Notes: generated by a model from the sequence alone, not told the origin. DNA of 5,077 nucleotides from Deltaproteobacteria bacterium (GCA_017417085.1 JAFPZV010000111.1:1-5077), one strand, 5' to 3'. Shown: positions 1 to 5,059, counted from the first letter of the stretch. Numbers and translations are program-made.

Positions 1-128
1 ACCGTGCACAGCAGGGTGATGTGAAGACCGGCCTGATCTTCTGCGGAAGCAACGCCTGGCGCTCGGATCACATTGGCACCGTGCGGGAAATTTTTGACGA
101 GCTGTTTGCGGACGAAAAAACGGCATGA
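1..128 (+). CDS. Nitronate monooxygenase-like protein, C-terminal fragment
   Basis: This is the 3' end of a gene that begins left of the window. The readable frame starts at base 3 and gives 41 codons before TGA at 126-128. The fragment contains GLIFCGSNAWRSDHIGTV followed by REIFDELF. A 'G-L-(I/V)-x-x-G-x-N-A-x-R-x-D-x-I-x-(S/T)-V-x-E-L' ending is typical of FMN-dependent nitronate monooxygenases (2-nitropropane dioxygenase family), TIM-barrel flavoproteins of the cytoplasm that oxidise alkyl nitronates. The FMN-binding and catalytic parts are outside the window, so the assignment rests on the tail alone. Related FMN barrels such as FabK-type enoyl-ACP reductases have similar ends and cannot be excluded. 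A strong terminator follows, so this gene closes its own transcription unit. Confidence 0.6.
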   Translation, partial: RAQQGDVKTGLIFCGSNAWRSDHIGTVREIFDELFADEKTA

Positions 129-164
129 TTTGACGAATATTCCAAATCCGGCGGAAGGTCGGGG

Positions 165-206
165 AAAAAGCGGTTGGCGGGCGAAGACCCGCAAACCGCT
201 TTTTTT
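165..206 (+). terminator. Strong intrinsic (Rho-independent) terminator
   Basis: An A-rich 5' arm continues into AGCGGTT-g-GCGGG (169-181). A 6-base loop CGAAGA (182-187) follows, then CCCGC-a-AACCGCT (188-200) and a run of seven T (200-206). The stem has about 12 pairs with a single G/A mismatch, and pairing of the flanking A and T tracts extends it further. It lies 37 bases after the stop codon of the nitronate-monooxygenase-like gene. A second T-rich stretch (211-216) follows. This is a textbook terminator and separates the first gene from the amidase gene. Confidence 0.9.
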
Positions 207-210
207 GTCG

Positions 211-240
211 TTTTTTGCCGGATTTTCCTGTTTTATATTC
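211..240 (+). promoter_or_regulatory. Possible promoter for the amidase gene
   Basis: The stretch between the terminator and the amidase ribosome site is AT-rich. It contains TATATT at 234-239, which resembles a sigma-70 -10 box and lies 35 bases before the ATG. No good -35 box sits at the right distance, only T-rich sequence at about 211-217. A promoter is expected here because a strong terminator lies directly upstream, but the exact boxes are uncertain. Confidence 0.25.
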
Positions 241-259
241 GCACTGTGACACAATCCCG

Positions 260-266
260 AAAGGAG
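260..266 (+). promoter_or_regulatory. Ribosome binding site deciding the amidase start
   Basis: AAAGGAG is placed 8 bases before ATG 275. It favours this ATG over the in-frame TTG at 215, which has no Shine-Dalgarno sequence and lies next to the terminator T tract. Confidence 0.8.
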
Positions 267-274
267 AAGAAATC

Positions 275-1063
275 ATGAAAGTGGCCATGGCGCAGATTGA
301 GGCGGTCGCGGGCGATATTGAAGGCAACGTGGCAAAAATCGCGGACTGCGCCGGACGTGCCGCCGCCCGTGGATGCGGCGCGGTACTGTTTCCCGAGCTG
401 AGCGATACCGGTTACGATCTGGATGTGGTTCGCAAGAGCGCAAGCGTGTGGCCGCAGGGCGCGGTGGCGGAGTGTCTGGGCGGCGTTGCCCGCAGAGAAC
501 GTATTTTCGTGCTTGCGGGCGTTGCGGAACGGTGCGGGGAGAACTTCTACAACGCCTGCATGGTGTTGAACCCGGAAGGCGTCCTCGTGGCCCGTTACCG
601 CAAAAGCCATCTCTTCACGCTCACGGGGGAGGCGCAGTGTTTTGGGCGCGGAGAAGATGTGTGCGCGACTGCTGTTGGGGACAGTCTCTGGGGGCTTTCC
701 ATCTGTTACGACCTGCGTTTTCCGGAACTCTACCGCACGTTGGCGTTAAAGCATGGCGCGCAGGTACTGGCCGACTGTTCGGCCTGGCCGAAGGCCCGGC
801 TTGCCCATTGGGATGTGCTGACCCGGGCGCGCGCCGTGGAAAATCAGGCGTGGATGCTGGCTGTCAACCAGGTGGGCGGAAGCGGGACCCATGCCTTTTG
901 CGGGCACAGCCGCGTTATTGACCCCTGGGGACAGGTGATGGCGGAAGCGTCCGCGGAAGCGGAGGAACTGCTGGTGGCGGAACTCGATCCGGCGCTGACT
1001 GCGCAGTGCCGTCAAAAGATCCCGGCCTTGCGCGATGCCCGTCCGGAGCTTTGGCACTGGTAG
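275..1063 (+). CDS. Carbon-nitrogen hydrolase (nitrilase superfamily, omega-amidase/Nit2-like)
   Basis: This 262-residue cytoplasmic enzyme is predicted to hydrolyse a small-molecule amide to acid plus ammonia. It covers a whole CN_hydrolase domain, about the usual length for stand-alone members. The Glu-Lys-Cys triad is visible: E41 in LFPELSDTGYD, K110 in YRKSHLF, and C144 in LSICYDLRFPELYR. Residues 177-200 carry the conserved HWDVLTRARAVENQ block and the C-terminus has the usual RxxxPxLxDARPELW ending. The closest functional groups I recognise are omega-amidase (Nit2/YafV-like, acting on 2-oxoglutaramate or 2-oxosuccinamate) and deaminated-glutathione amidase; the sequence alone does not choose between them. 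The start at 275 gives the family-typical MKVAMAQIEAVAGDIEGN opening and has a good ribosome site, whereas the frame also stays open upstream to a TTG at 215. The gene stands alone between two hairpins. Family assignment is firm; the substrate is not. Confidence 0.9.
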   Translation: MKVAMAQIEAVAGDIEGNVAKIADCAGRAAARGCGAVLFPELSDTGYDLDVVRKSASVWPQGAVAECLGGVARRERIFVLAGVAERCGENFYNACMVLNPEGVLVARYRKSHLFTLTGEAQCFGRGEDVCATAVGDSLWGLSICYDLRFPELYRTLALKHGAQVLADCSAWPKARLAHWDVLTRARAVENQAWMLAVNQVGGSGTHAFCGHSRVIDPWGQVMAEASAEAEELLVAELDPALTAQCRQKIPALRDARPELWHW

Positions 1064-1067
1064 GAAA

Positions 1068-1103
1068 CGCCGCCCGGAGGCAGGCGGCGCTCATCGCCTT
1101 TTT
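1068..1103 (+). terminator. Candidate weak terminator after the amidase gene
   Basis: CGCCGCC (1068-1074) pairs perfectly with GGCGGCG (1083-1089) around an 8-base loop, 4 bases after the stop codon. The T run (TTTTT, 1099-1103) begins 9 bases beyond this stem, which is far for a classical terminator. An alternative 4-pair stem, GGCG (1086-1089) with CGCC (1095-1098), abuts the T run directly. The site may terminate partially. tlyA could still be read from upstream. Confidence 0.45.
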
Positions 1104-1148
1104 CGGGAAAACACAAGTTTTTGAAGGAATGTTTGGGGGAAAGCGGCC

Positions 1149-1883
1149 ATGACGGAGCGGCTTGACAAATTGCTGGTTGCGCGGGGGCTTGCCGGTTCGA
1201 GGGAGCGCGCGCACGCGCTGATTCTGGCCGGGCGGGTGCTGGTGGCGGATCAGGTCTGCGACAAGGCGGGCACGCGCTTTGCGGAAGATGTGCCTCTGCG
1301 GCTCAAAGGGGAGGACATTCCCTTCGTGTCGCGCGGCGGGCTCAAATTGGAAGGGGCCCTGGAGGCCTTTCAGGTGGATGTGGCGGGGAAAGTTGCCCTG
1401 GATGTCGGAGCCTCGACCGGTGGTTTTACCGACTGCCTGTTGCAGCATGGAGCGGCCCGGGTATTTGCGGTGGATGTCGGGTATGGGCAGCTGGCGTGGA
1501 AACTGCGTACCGATCCGCGGGTTGTGGTGCTGGAGCGGACCAATATCTGTGCGGTGACATCCGAGATGCTGGGCGCCGCGCCCGATATCGCGGTTATCGA
1601 TTGCTCGTTTACGTCGCTTGTACGTGTTGCTCCTCCGACGCTGGCCCTGCTGGCTCCTCGGGCCGATGTCATCGCGCTCATCAAACCCCAGTTCGAGGTG
1701 GGCAAAGGGAAGGTTGGCAAGGGAGGCATTGTCCGTGATCCCGCCTTGCGCGCCCAGGTGGTGGAGGACATCCGCCAGGCGGCGCTCCAGTGGGGCTGCG
1801 ATATCCGCGGCGTTATCGAAAGCCCGATTACCGGCGTCAAGGGCAACGTGGAATATCTTATCCACCTTGGATATGCAAAATAA
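1149..1883 (+). CDS. tlyA: TlyA-family 16S/23S rRNA 2'-O-ribose methyltransferase
   Basis: This 244-residue cytoplasmic protein has two domains. Residues 1-60 form an S4 RNA-binding domain (RLDKLLVARGLAGSRERA, then AGRVLV). Residues 61-244 form an FtsJ/RrmJ-type Rossmann methyltransferase. The SAM-binding motif I is ALDVGASTGGFTDCLL (83-98), followed by VFAVDVGYGQL (105-115). The catalytic tetrad of 2'-O-methyltransferases is complete: K66, D151 (VIDCSF), K179 (LIKPQFEVGK) and E235 (GNVEYL). By recalled numbering these lie three positions before those of the Mycobacterium tuberculosis enzyme. TlyA proteins methylate the 2'-OH of C1409 in 16S and C1920 in 23S rRNA, and their loss gives capreomycin/viomycin resistance; this is family knowledge. 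The ATG at 1149 is preceded by GGGGGAAAG (1135-1143), a loose ribosome site. Relatives are often annotated as hemolysins, but the intact tetrad supports the methyltransferase role. Confidence 0.93.
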   Translation: MTERLDKLLVARGLAGSRERAHALILAGRVLVADQVCDKAGTRFAEDVPLRLKGEDIPFVSRGGLKLEGALEAFQVDVAGKVALDVGASTGGFTDCLLQHGAARVFAVDVGYGQLAWKLRTDPRVVVLERTNICAVTSEMLGAAPDIAVIDCSFTSLVRVAPPTLALLAPRADVIALIKPQFEVGKGKVGKGGIVRDPALRAQVVEDIRQAALQWGCDIRGVIESPITGVKGNVEYLIHLGYAK

Positions 1884-1885
1884 AC

Positions 1886-1949
1886 TTGCAGTACCTTGCC
1901 GGGGCAATAGAATATAAAATATGGATTCCTTTCTGTAACCGGTTTGACA
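1886..1949 (+). promoter_or_regulatory. Promoter-like boxes between tlyA and the HIT gene
   Basis: Immediately after the tlyA stop, the sequence turns AT-rich. TTGCAG (1886-1891) is followed after 16 bases by TAGAAT (1908-1913), a near-consensus -10 within TAGAATATAAAAT. Further on, a perfect -35 hexamer TTGACA (1944-1949) occurs, but no convincing -10 lies 16-18 bases downstream; AGGGAA sits at the 17-base position. At least one start for the HIT/RelA-SpoT-like/VKOR unit is plausible here. The boxes are read by eye only. Confidence 0.35.
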
Positions 1950-1953
1950 GACG

Positions 1954-1989
1954 GCCAATGGGGGAAAGGGAATTTTTTCCCTCCATGGC
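1954..1989 (+). repeat. Interrupted inverted repeat in the HIT leader
   Basis: AGGGAA (1967-1972) pairs with TTCCCT (1977-1982) around a TTTT loop. The arms extend outward, after a 5-base bulge, through ATGG (1958-1961) with CCAT (1983-1986), and then GCC (1954-1956) with GGC (1987-1989). No T run follows, so it is not a standard terminator. It lies 27 bases before the HIT ribosome site and could be an operator or leader RNA hairpin, or chance. Confidence 0.4.
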
Positions 1990-2015
1990 GCGCAAGGGAT
2001 AAAACGACTTCCTGG

Positions 2016-2022
2016 AAAGGAG
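2016..2022 (+). promoter_or_regulatory. Ribosome binding site deciding the HIT start
   Basis: AAAGGAG ends 7 bases before ATG 2030 but only 1 base before the in-frame ATG at 2024. The spacing selects the second ATG, giving MAKEECLFCK, which matches the usual short lead before the CxxC of bacterial HIT proteins. Confidence 0.75.
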
Positions 2023-2029
2023 CATGCTT

Positions 2030-2380
2030 ATGGCGAAAGAAGAGTGTCTGTTCTGCAAAATCATTTCCGGCGAGATTCCCGCGCCACCGGTCTATGAGGA
2101 TGAGCAGGTGGTCGTGATCCGGGATATTTCTCCGCAGGCGCCGCATCATTTTCTTGTGCTGCCGCGGGAGCACATCGTGTCGGCCCTGAATCTTGAGGAA
2201 CGCCACGATGCGTTGATCGGCCATGTGTTCCGGGTGGCCGCTCGCCTGGCCCGGGAACAGGGCTTTGCCGAAAGCGGCTTCCGGATCGTCAACAACTGCG
2301 GGCGGGATGGTGGCCAGACGGTGGGGCATATCCATTTTCATCTGCTGGGCGGCCGGTTGCTGGAGTGGCCGCCAGGTTAG
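2030..2380 (+). CDS. HIT-family (HinT-like) nucleotide-binding phosphoramidase
   Basis: This 116-residue protein is a full-length HIT-fold protein of the HinT/PKCI type. The opening CLFC (C6, C9), with H48 in LPREHI, matches the zinc-binding set seen in many HinT-like proteins; the family's usual zinc ligands are these two cysteines plus histidines. The nucleotide-binding and catalytic triad appears as GHIHFHLLGGR, with H100, H102 and H104; H102 is expected to be the nucleophile by family analogy. Such proteins hydrolyse purine nucleoside phosphoramidates and aminoacyl-adenylates in the cytoplasm, and some act on dinucleoside polyphosphates. The gene has its own leader and good ribosome site. 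It is followed after 78 bases by the RelA/SpoT-like gene with no terminator between them, so co-transcription is likely. Family is certain; the physiological substrate is unknown. Confidence 0.93.
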   Translation: MAKEECLFCKIISGEIPAPPVYEDEQVVVIRDISPQAPHHFLVLPREHIVSALNLEERHDALIGHVFRVAARLAREQGFAESGFRIVNNCGRDGGQTVGHIHFHLLGGRLLEWPPG

Positions 2381-2458
2381 CAGAAAGGATTTCCATCCGT
2401 CCTGAAGGGATGTTGTGACAGGGGAGCGGGTGGTTTCATATGGGTAAAGAGCAAATCT

Positions 2459-3958
2459 ATGGCTGATCCGAATGTAAATGAAAGCGTGCAGCAGCAGCAC
2501 CTGATAGACGAGACTTTGGAATTGCTGGTGACCTATTATGGCGGGGTCCTGAGCGAGGAAGAACTCGATCAGAAGATGAATTTGCTGCTGCATGCCATTG
2601 ATGTCGCCCGCCGCTCCCATGACGCCCAGTTTCGCCGTTCCGGCGAACCCTACATCTTCCATCCGCTGCGGGTTGCGCATCTCGCGGCGCGCAACTGGAT
2701 GGATTTCGATTCCATCTGCGCCGCCATGCTGCACGACGTGGTGGAAGATACGCCAGTGACGCTGGCCGAGATTGAAAAGGATTTCGGCTACAAAATCGCG
2801 TTCCTGATCAATGGGCTGACCAAGGCGGACGATGAGCACTTGAGCCGCGATGCACTGCGCAATCAGACCTACCGCCGCCAGTTGCTGACCGCCATCGAGG
2901 ATGTGCGGGCACTCTGTTTGAAGTTTTGGGACCGCATCGACAATCTGCAGACCATCAAAGCGCTGGCGCCGGAAAAGCAGCGGCTTATCGCCGAGGAAAC
3001 CGAGCGGATCTATGTGCCGCTGGCCCTGCGGCTCGGCATGGGCTATGTGGCCTCCGAGCTGGATGCGCTTTCTCTGGCGGTGCTTGAGCCCGATTCCTAT
3101 GAGGAGTATCAGAAAACGCTGGCCTCTCTGCGCGTGACGATGCAGCCGTGGCTGCGCCAGATTCGGAGGCGCATCATCAACACGTTGGAGAGCTGCAAGC
3201 TCAGCGTTCATGTCAACGATCGCTGGCGTTCGTTTTCGCTGCTGGCCGCTCGTGCCGTTCATCGAGGCTTCCCCAAGCTGTACACCATGGAGATCGATGT
3301 AGGACGGACGATGGATGCCTATGTGGCGCTGGGGCTGCTGCATGGCATGTTCCCGCCCATTCCGGGCAAACTTGAGGATCATCTGACCGTTCCCTCTCCG
3401 CATGGCTATCAGGCGCTGCACACCACGGTCCAGGCGGATCAGTACCGGATGCGCGTGGAGATCACCACATACAAGCTGGCCCGTTTCAATCGTTCCGGTG
3501 TGCTGGCGCCCGGTTTCGATTTTCACGAGGCGCGTTTTCAGGATCTGGTCAAGACCCTTTTGGAGGGGAATGCCTCGGTGGTCGATGTCGAACGTTTGCG
3601 GCTGGCCACCAGCAATGTCCGGGTCTACACGCCTACCGGCGCGGATCGGGTACTTCCCGAGGGGAGCAGCGTGCTCGATTTCGCCTTTGAAATTCATGAG
3701 GAGCTTGGTTTGCACGCGCAGTACGGCATGGTTAACGGCAAGCATCGCGGGCTTGATTTCCATCTGATGGATGGCGATCAGGTGGAGATTATCCGCAGCG
3801 CGGAACCGGAGGTGCGTCCCAAGTGGCTGGAATGGGCGATAACGTCCAAGGCTTTAAACAGCATTCGCCGTTATCTGCGGAACCATCCGGCGGAAAAGCC
3901 GGCGCCTGCGAAAGCCGCGCCGGAAGGCGCGGAGAAATCCGCCGGAGGAGCCTCATGA
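2459..3958 (+). CDS. RelA/SpoT homologue: intact HD hydrolase domain, degenerate synthetase, TGS, no C-terminal regulatory region
   Basis: This 499-residue cytoplasmic protein is shorter than the roughly 700-750 residues of long RSH proteins. Residues 45-200 form the (p)ppGpp-hydrolase HD domain with its metal and substrate residues present: RRSGEPYIFHP (R60, H68), MLHDVVEDTP (H92, D93, E96, D97) and DRIDN (D158, N162). Residues 240-352 align with the synthetase domain, for example HGYQALHTT (315-323), but its signature residues are gone. The GRxK motif reads NDRW (253-256), the DIxAFR motif reads EIDVGR (278-283), and ExQIRT reads EITTYK (334-339). Residues 386-447 are a clear TGS domain (VRVYTPTG, LPEGSSVLDFAFEIHEELG, GDQVEII), followed by the WLEWAITSKALNSIRRYL segment. 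It then ends in an Ala/Pro/Lys/Glu tail (477-499), without the zinc-finger/conserved-cysteine and ACT regions. I predict an alarmone hydrolase without synthetase, or a regulator. ATG 2459 has only a weak AAAGAG (2446-2451) ahead of it, and no ATG, GTG or TTG lies in frame upstream. Its last bases overlap the next gene. Confidence 0.85.
   Translation: MADPNVNESVQQQHLIDETLELLVTYYGGVLSEEELDQKMNLLLHAIDVARRSHDAQFRRSGEPYIFHPLRVAHLAARNWMDFDSICAAMLHDVVEDTPVTLAEIEKDFGYKIAFLINGLTKADDEHLSRDALRNQTYRRQLLTAIEDVRALCLKFWDRIDNLQTIKALAPEKQRLIAEETERIYVPLALRLGMGYVASELDALSLAVLEPDSYEEYQKTLASLRVTMQPWLRQIRRRIINTLESCKLSVHVNDRWRSFSLLAARAVHRGFPKLYTMEIDVGRTMDAYVALGLLHGMFPPIPGKLEDHLTVPSPHGYQALHTTVQADQYRMRVEITTYKLARFNRSGVLAPGFDFHEARFQDLVKTLLEGNASVVDVERLRLATSNVRVYTPTGADRVLPEGSSVLDFAFEIHEELGLHAQYGMVNGKHRGLDFHLMDGDQVEIIRSAEPEVRPKWLEWAITSKALNSIRRYLRNHPAEKPAPAKAAPEGAEKSAGGAS
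3944..3950 (+). promoter_or_regulatory. Ribosome binding site and ATGA coupling for the VKOR gene
   Basis: GGAGGAG lies within the last codons of the RelA/SpoT-like gene, 4 bases before ATG 3955. The start codon overlaps the upstream TGA (3956-3958) as ATGA. This fixes the VKOR start and implies that the same ribosomes, or re-initiation, translate both genes. The frame is open further upstream (ATG 3823), but that start would bury 44 codons in the preceding gene and lacks the signal-anchor start. Confidence 0.85.
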
Positions 3959-4959
3959 AACGGTGTGTCATTTTCACCGTGCTTTGTGCTCTGTGCGGCC
4001 TGGCCTTCTGTGTGGCCAACCTGTTTGGCGCCAATCTGCTCTGCGTGACCGAGGGTTGCACGATTTATCACGGGTACCGGGTTTTCGGGCTGAATCTCTA
4101 CGCCCTGGGCGCCGTTGGCTTTCTGGCAATGCTGGTGTTGGTGCCGTTGTGCGCCCTGCTTGAGGAAGCGGGCTTCGACCGCAGTCCGAGAGAGGGCTGG
4201 TGGTCGTATCGCAGGATGCTGGCGTTGCTGGCGCTGACGATCGTCTGCGGTTTGCTGATAGAGATGGCACTTCTGGCCTACCAGTGGCTGTTCTGGGCCT
4301 GTTCCAGCTGCCTGGTGGCGGCTCTGCTCTTTGGATTGACGGTGCTGCTGGCGATGCTTTCCTTTCGGGAACTGCGGCGGGCGCCCCTGTGGTGTCTGGG
4401 CGGCCTGTGGCTGATACTTGCCGCCTATGTCACACTGGTGGTGGCGCGCGAGACGCTGCTGCATCCCTGGAGTCTGACCGGTTCTTCCGGAACGGCGCAG
4501 GTGTACTTCTCCCCGACTTGTCCCAGTTGCCGGGAGGTGGTGCTGGAACTCCTGGACAAGGTCCCGGAACCTGAAAAAAAGATAGCCTTTATCCCGATAA
4601 GCAAGAATGCCGAAGATGATCGGCGTCTGGCGGCGGTGCTTCCCCTGCTGCGGGAGGGGGGGGAGGCCGCAATGGTGTTGCGCATACTGTTCGAAGATCC
4701 GGCGGCCGGGGATGTGCAGCTTGCGCTGCCGGATCGGTTGCGGCTCTGGATCAACAAGAGCACATTGGCCTCCCGGGGCTTCACGAAAGTGCCCCAGATT
4801 CTCTCTTCCGCGCCGGTTCTGGTGACGGCTCCTTCGGAAGCCGCAGGGTCTCCCCCGCTTCCGCCCCTGCCGTCCGGCAATACCTGCCTTCCGGTGGAAG
4901 ACGGCGACTGCGAAAATCGTTCGGGAGCTACTTTTCCCGTGGAGGGAGTGGAACGCTGA
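3955..4959 (+). CDS. VKOR-thioredoxin fusion, membrane disulfide-bond-forming enzyme
   Basis: This 334-residue inner-membrane protein is predicted to make disulfide bonds in periplasmic proteins and pass the electrons to quinone, replacing or supplementing DsbB. Five hydrophobic segments lie near 4-25, 46-68, 88-108, 116-137 and 146-165. A first loop carries C30 and C35 (LLCVTEGCTIYHGYRVFG), matching the VKOR shuttle-cysteine loop. The CSSC active-site pair (C116, C119) opens the fourth segment. The basic RELRR (138-142) after segment four fits the positive-inside rule and puts both cysteine pairs and the C-terminal domain outside the cytoplasm. Residues 180-295 form a thioredoxin-like domain with YFSPTCPSC (C189, C192) and a cis-proline candidate, P280 in TKVPQIL. 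About 87 residues separate these, more than in classical thioredoxin, suggesting a DsbA-like helical insertion. A proline-rich linker (300-306) leads to a tail with C311 and C319. VKOR assignment rests on motifs and topology; the overall sequence is divergent. It is translationally coupled to the RelA/SpoT-like gene. Confidence 0.85.
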   Translation: MKRCVIFTVLCALCGLAFCVANLFGANLLCVTEGCTIYHGYRVFGLNLYALGAVGFLAMLVLVPLCALLEEAGFDRSPREGWWSYRRMLALLALTIVCGLLIEMALLAYQWLFWACSSCLVAALLFGLTVLLAMLSFRELRRAPLWCLGGLWLILAAYVTLVVARETLLHPWSLTGSSGTAQVYFSPTCPSCREVVLELLDKVPEPEKKIAFIPISKNAEDDRRLAAVLPLLREGGEAAMVLRILFEDPAAGDVQLALPDRLRLWINKSTLASRGFTKVPQILSSAPVLVTAPSEAAGSPPLPPLPSGNTCLPVEDGDCENRSGATFPVEGVER

Positions 4960-5011
4960 TATTTTTTTTCCGGGAATTTGACGTTCCGGGGAAGTGATGG
5001 TTTTGCGGATT

Positions 5012-5055
5012 CAAACGGAATCAGGCTGATAGCAAGTATCGACCTGATTTCTTTG
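5012..5055 (+). repeat. Long imperfect inverted repeat upstream of the right-edge start codon
   Basis: The outer stem pairs CAAA (5012-5015) and GGAATCAGG (5017-5025) with CCTGATTTC (5043-5051) and TTTG (5052-5055), with only C5016 bulged. After one C/A mismatch and a T-G wobble it continues as GATA (5028-5031) with TATC (5037-5040) around a 5-base GCAAG loop. That is about 18 pairs in 44 bases. No T run follows, so it is not an intrinsic terminator. It lies 5 bases before an SD-like GGGGG and may be a leader RNA hairpin or a protein-binding operator. Confidence 0.6.
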
Positions 5056-5059
5056 TATG

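Noticed and set aside
215..274. Upstream in-frame TTG start that would add 20 residues to the amidase.
   Set aside because: It lacks a ribosome site, sits in the T-rich tail of the terminator, and the family begins at the MKVAMAQ position, which has a proper AAAGGAG.
1149..1883. Hemolysin function suggested by the TlyA name.
   Set aside because: The S4 plus FtsJ architecture and complete K66-D151-K179-E235 tetrad identify an rRNA methyltransferase. Haemolytic activity is a historical label.
915..1958. A 347-codon minus-strand frame opposite tlyA and the end of the amidase gene.
   Set aside because: It covers two confident genes, shows no family motif and has a compositional shadow profile.
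2393..2412. CATCC...GGATG dyad between the HIT and RelA/SpoT-like genes as a terminator.
   Set aside because: The stem is only about five pairs and no T run follows, so read-through is expected.
1370..3763. A 797-codon open frame on the minus strand across tlyA, the HIT gene and the RelA/SpoT-like gene.
   Set aside because: Its translation is rich in His, Gln and Arg with no recognisable domain, and it lies opposite three well-identified genes. Long antisense frames arise from third-position GC bias in such DNA.
3823..3954. Upstream in-frame ATG that would add 44 residues to the VKOR protein.
   Set aside because: The extra residues lie entirely within the RelA/SpoT-like gene, are hydrophilic and would disrupt the N-terminal membrane anchor. 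ATG 3955 has GGAGGAG and an ATGA overlap.
4961..4993. T8 run followed by a CCGG...CCGG dyad after the VKOR stop as a terminator.
   Set aside because: The T run precedes the stem on the + strand, so the order is wrong. On the minus strand the stem would be followed by A, so it fails there too. Hairpins before the T run within 4918-4955 are weak and do not abut it.
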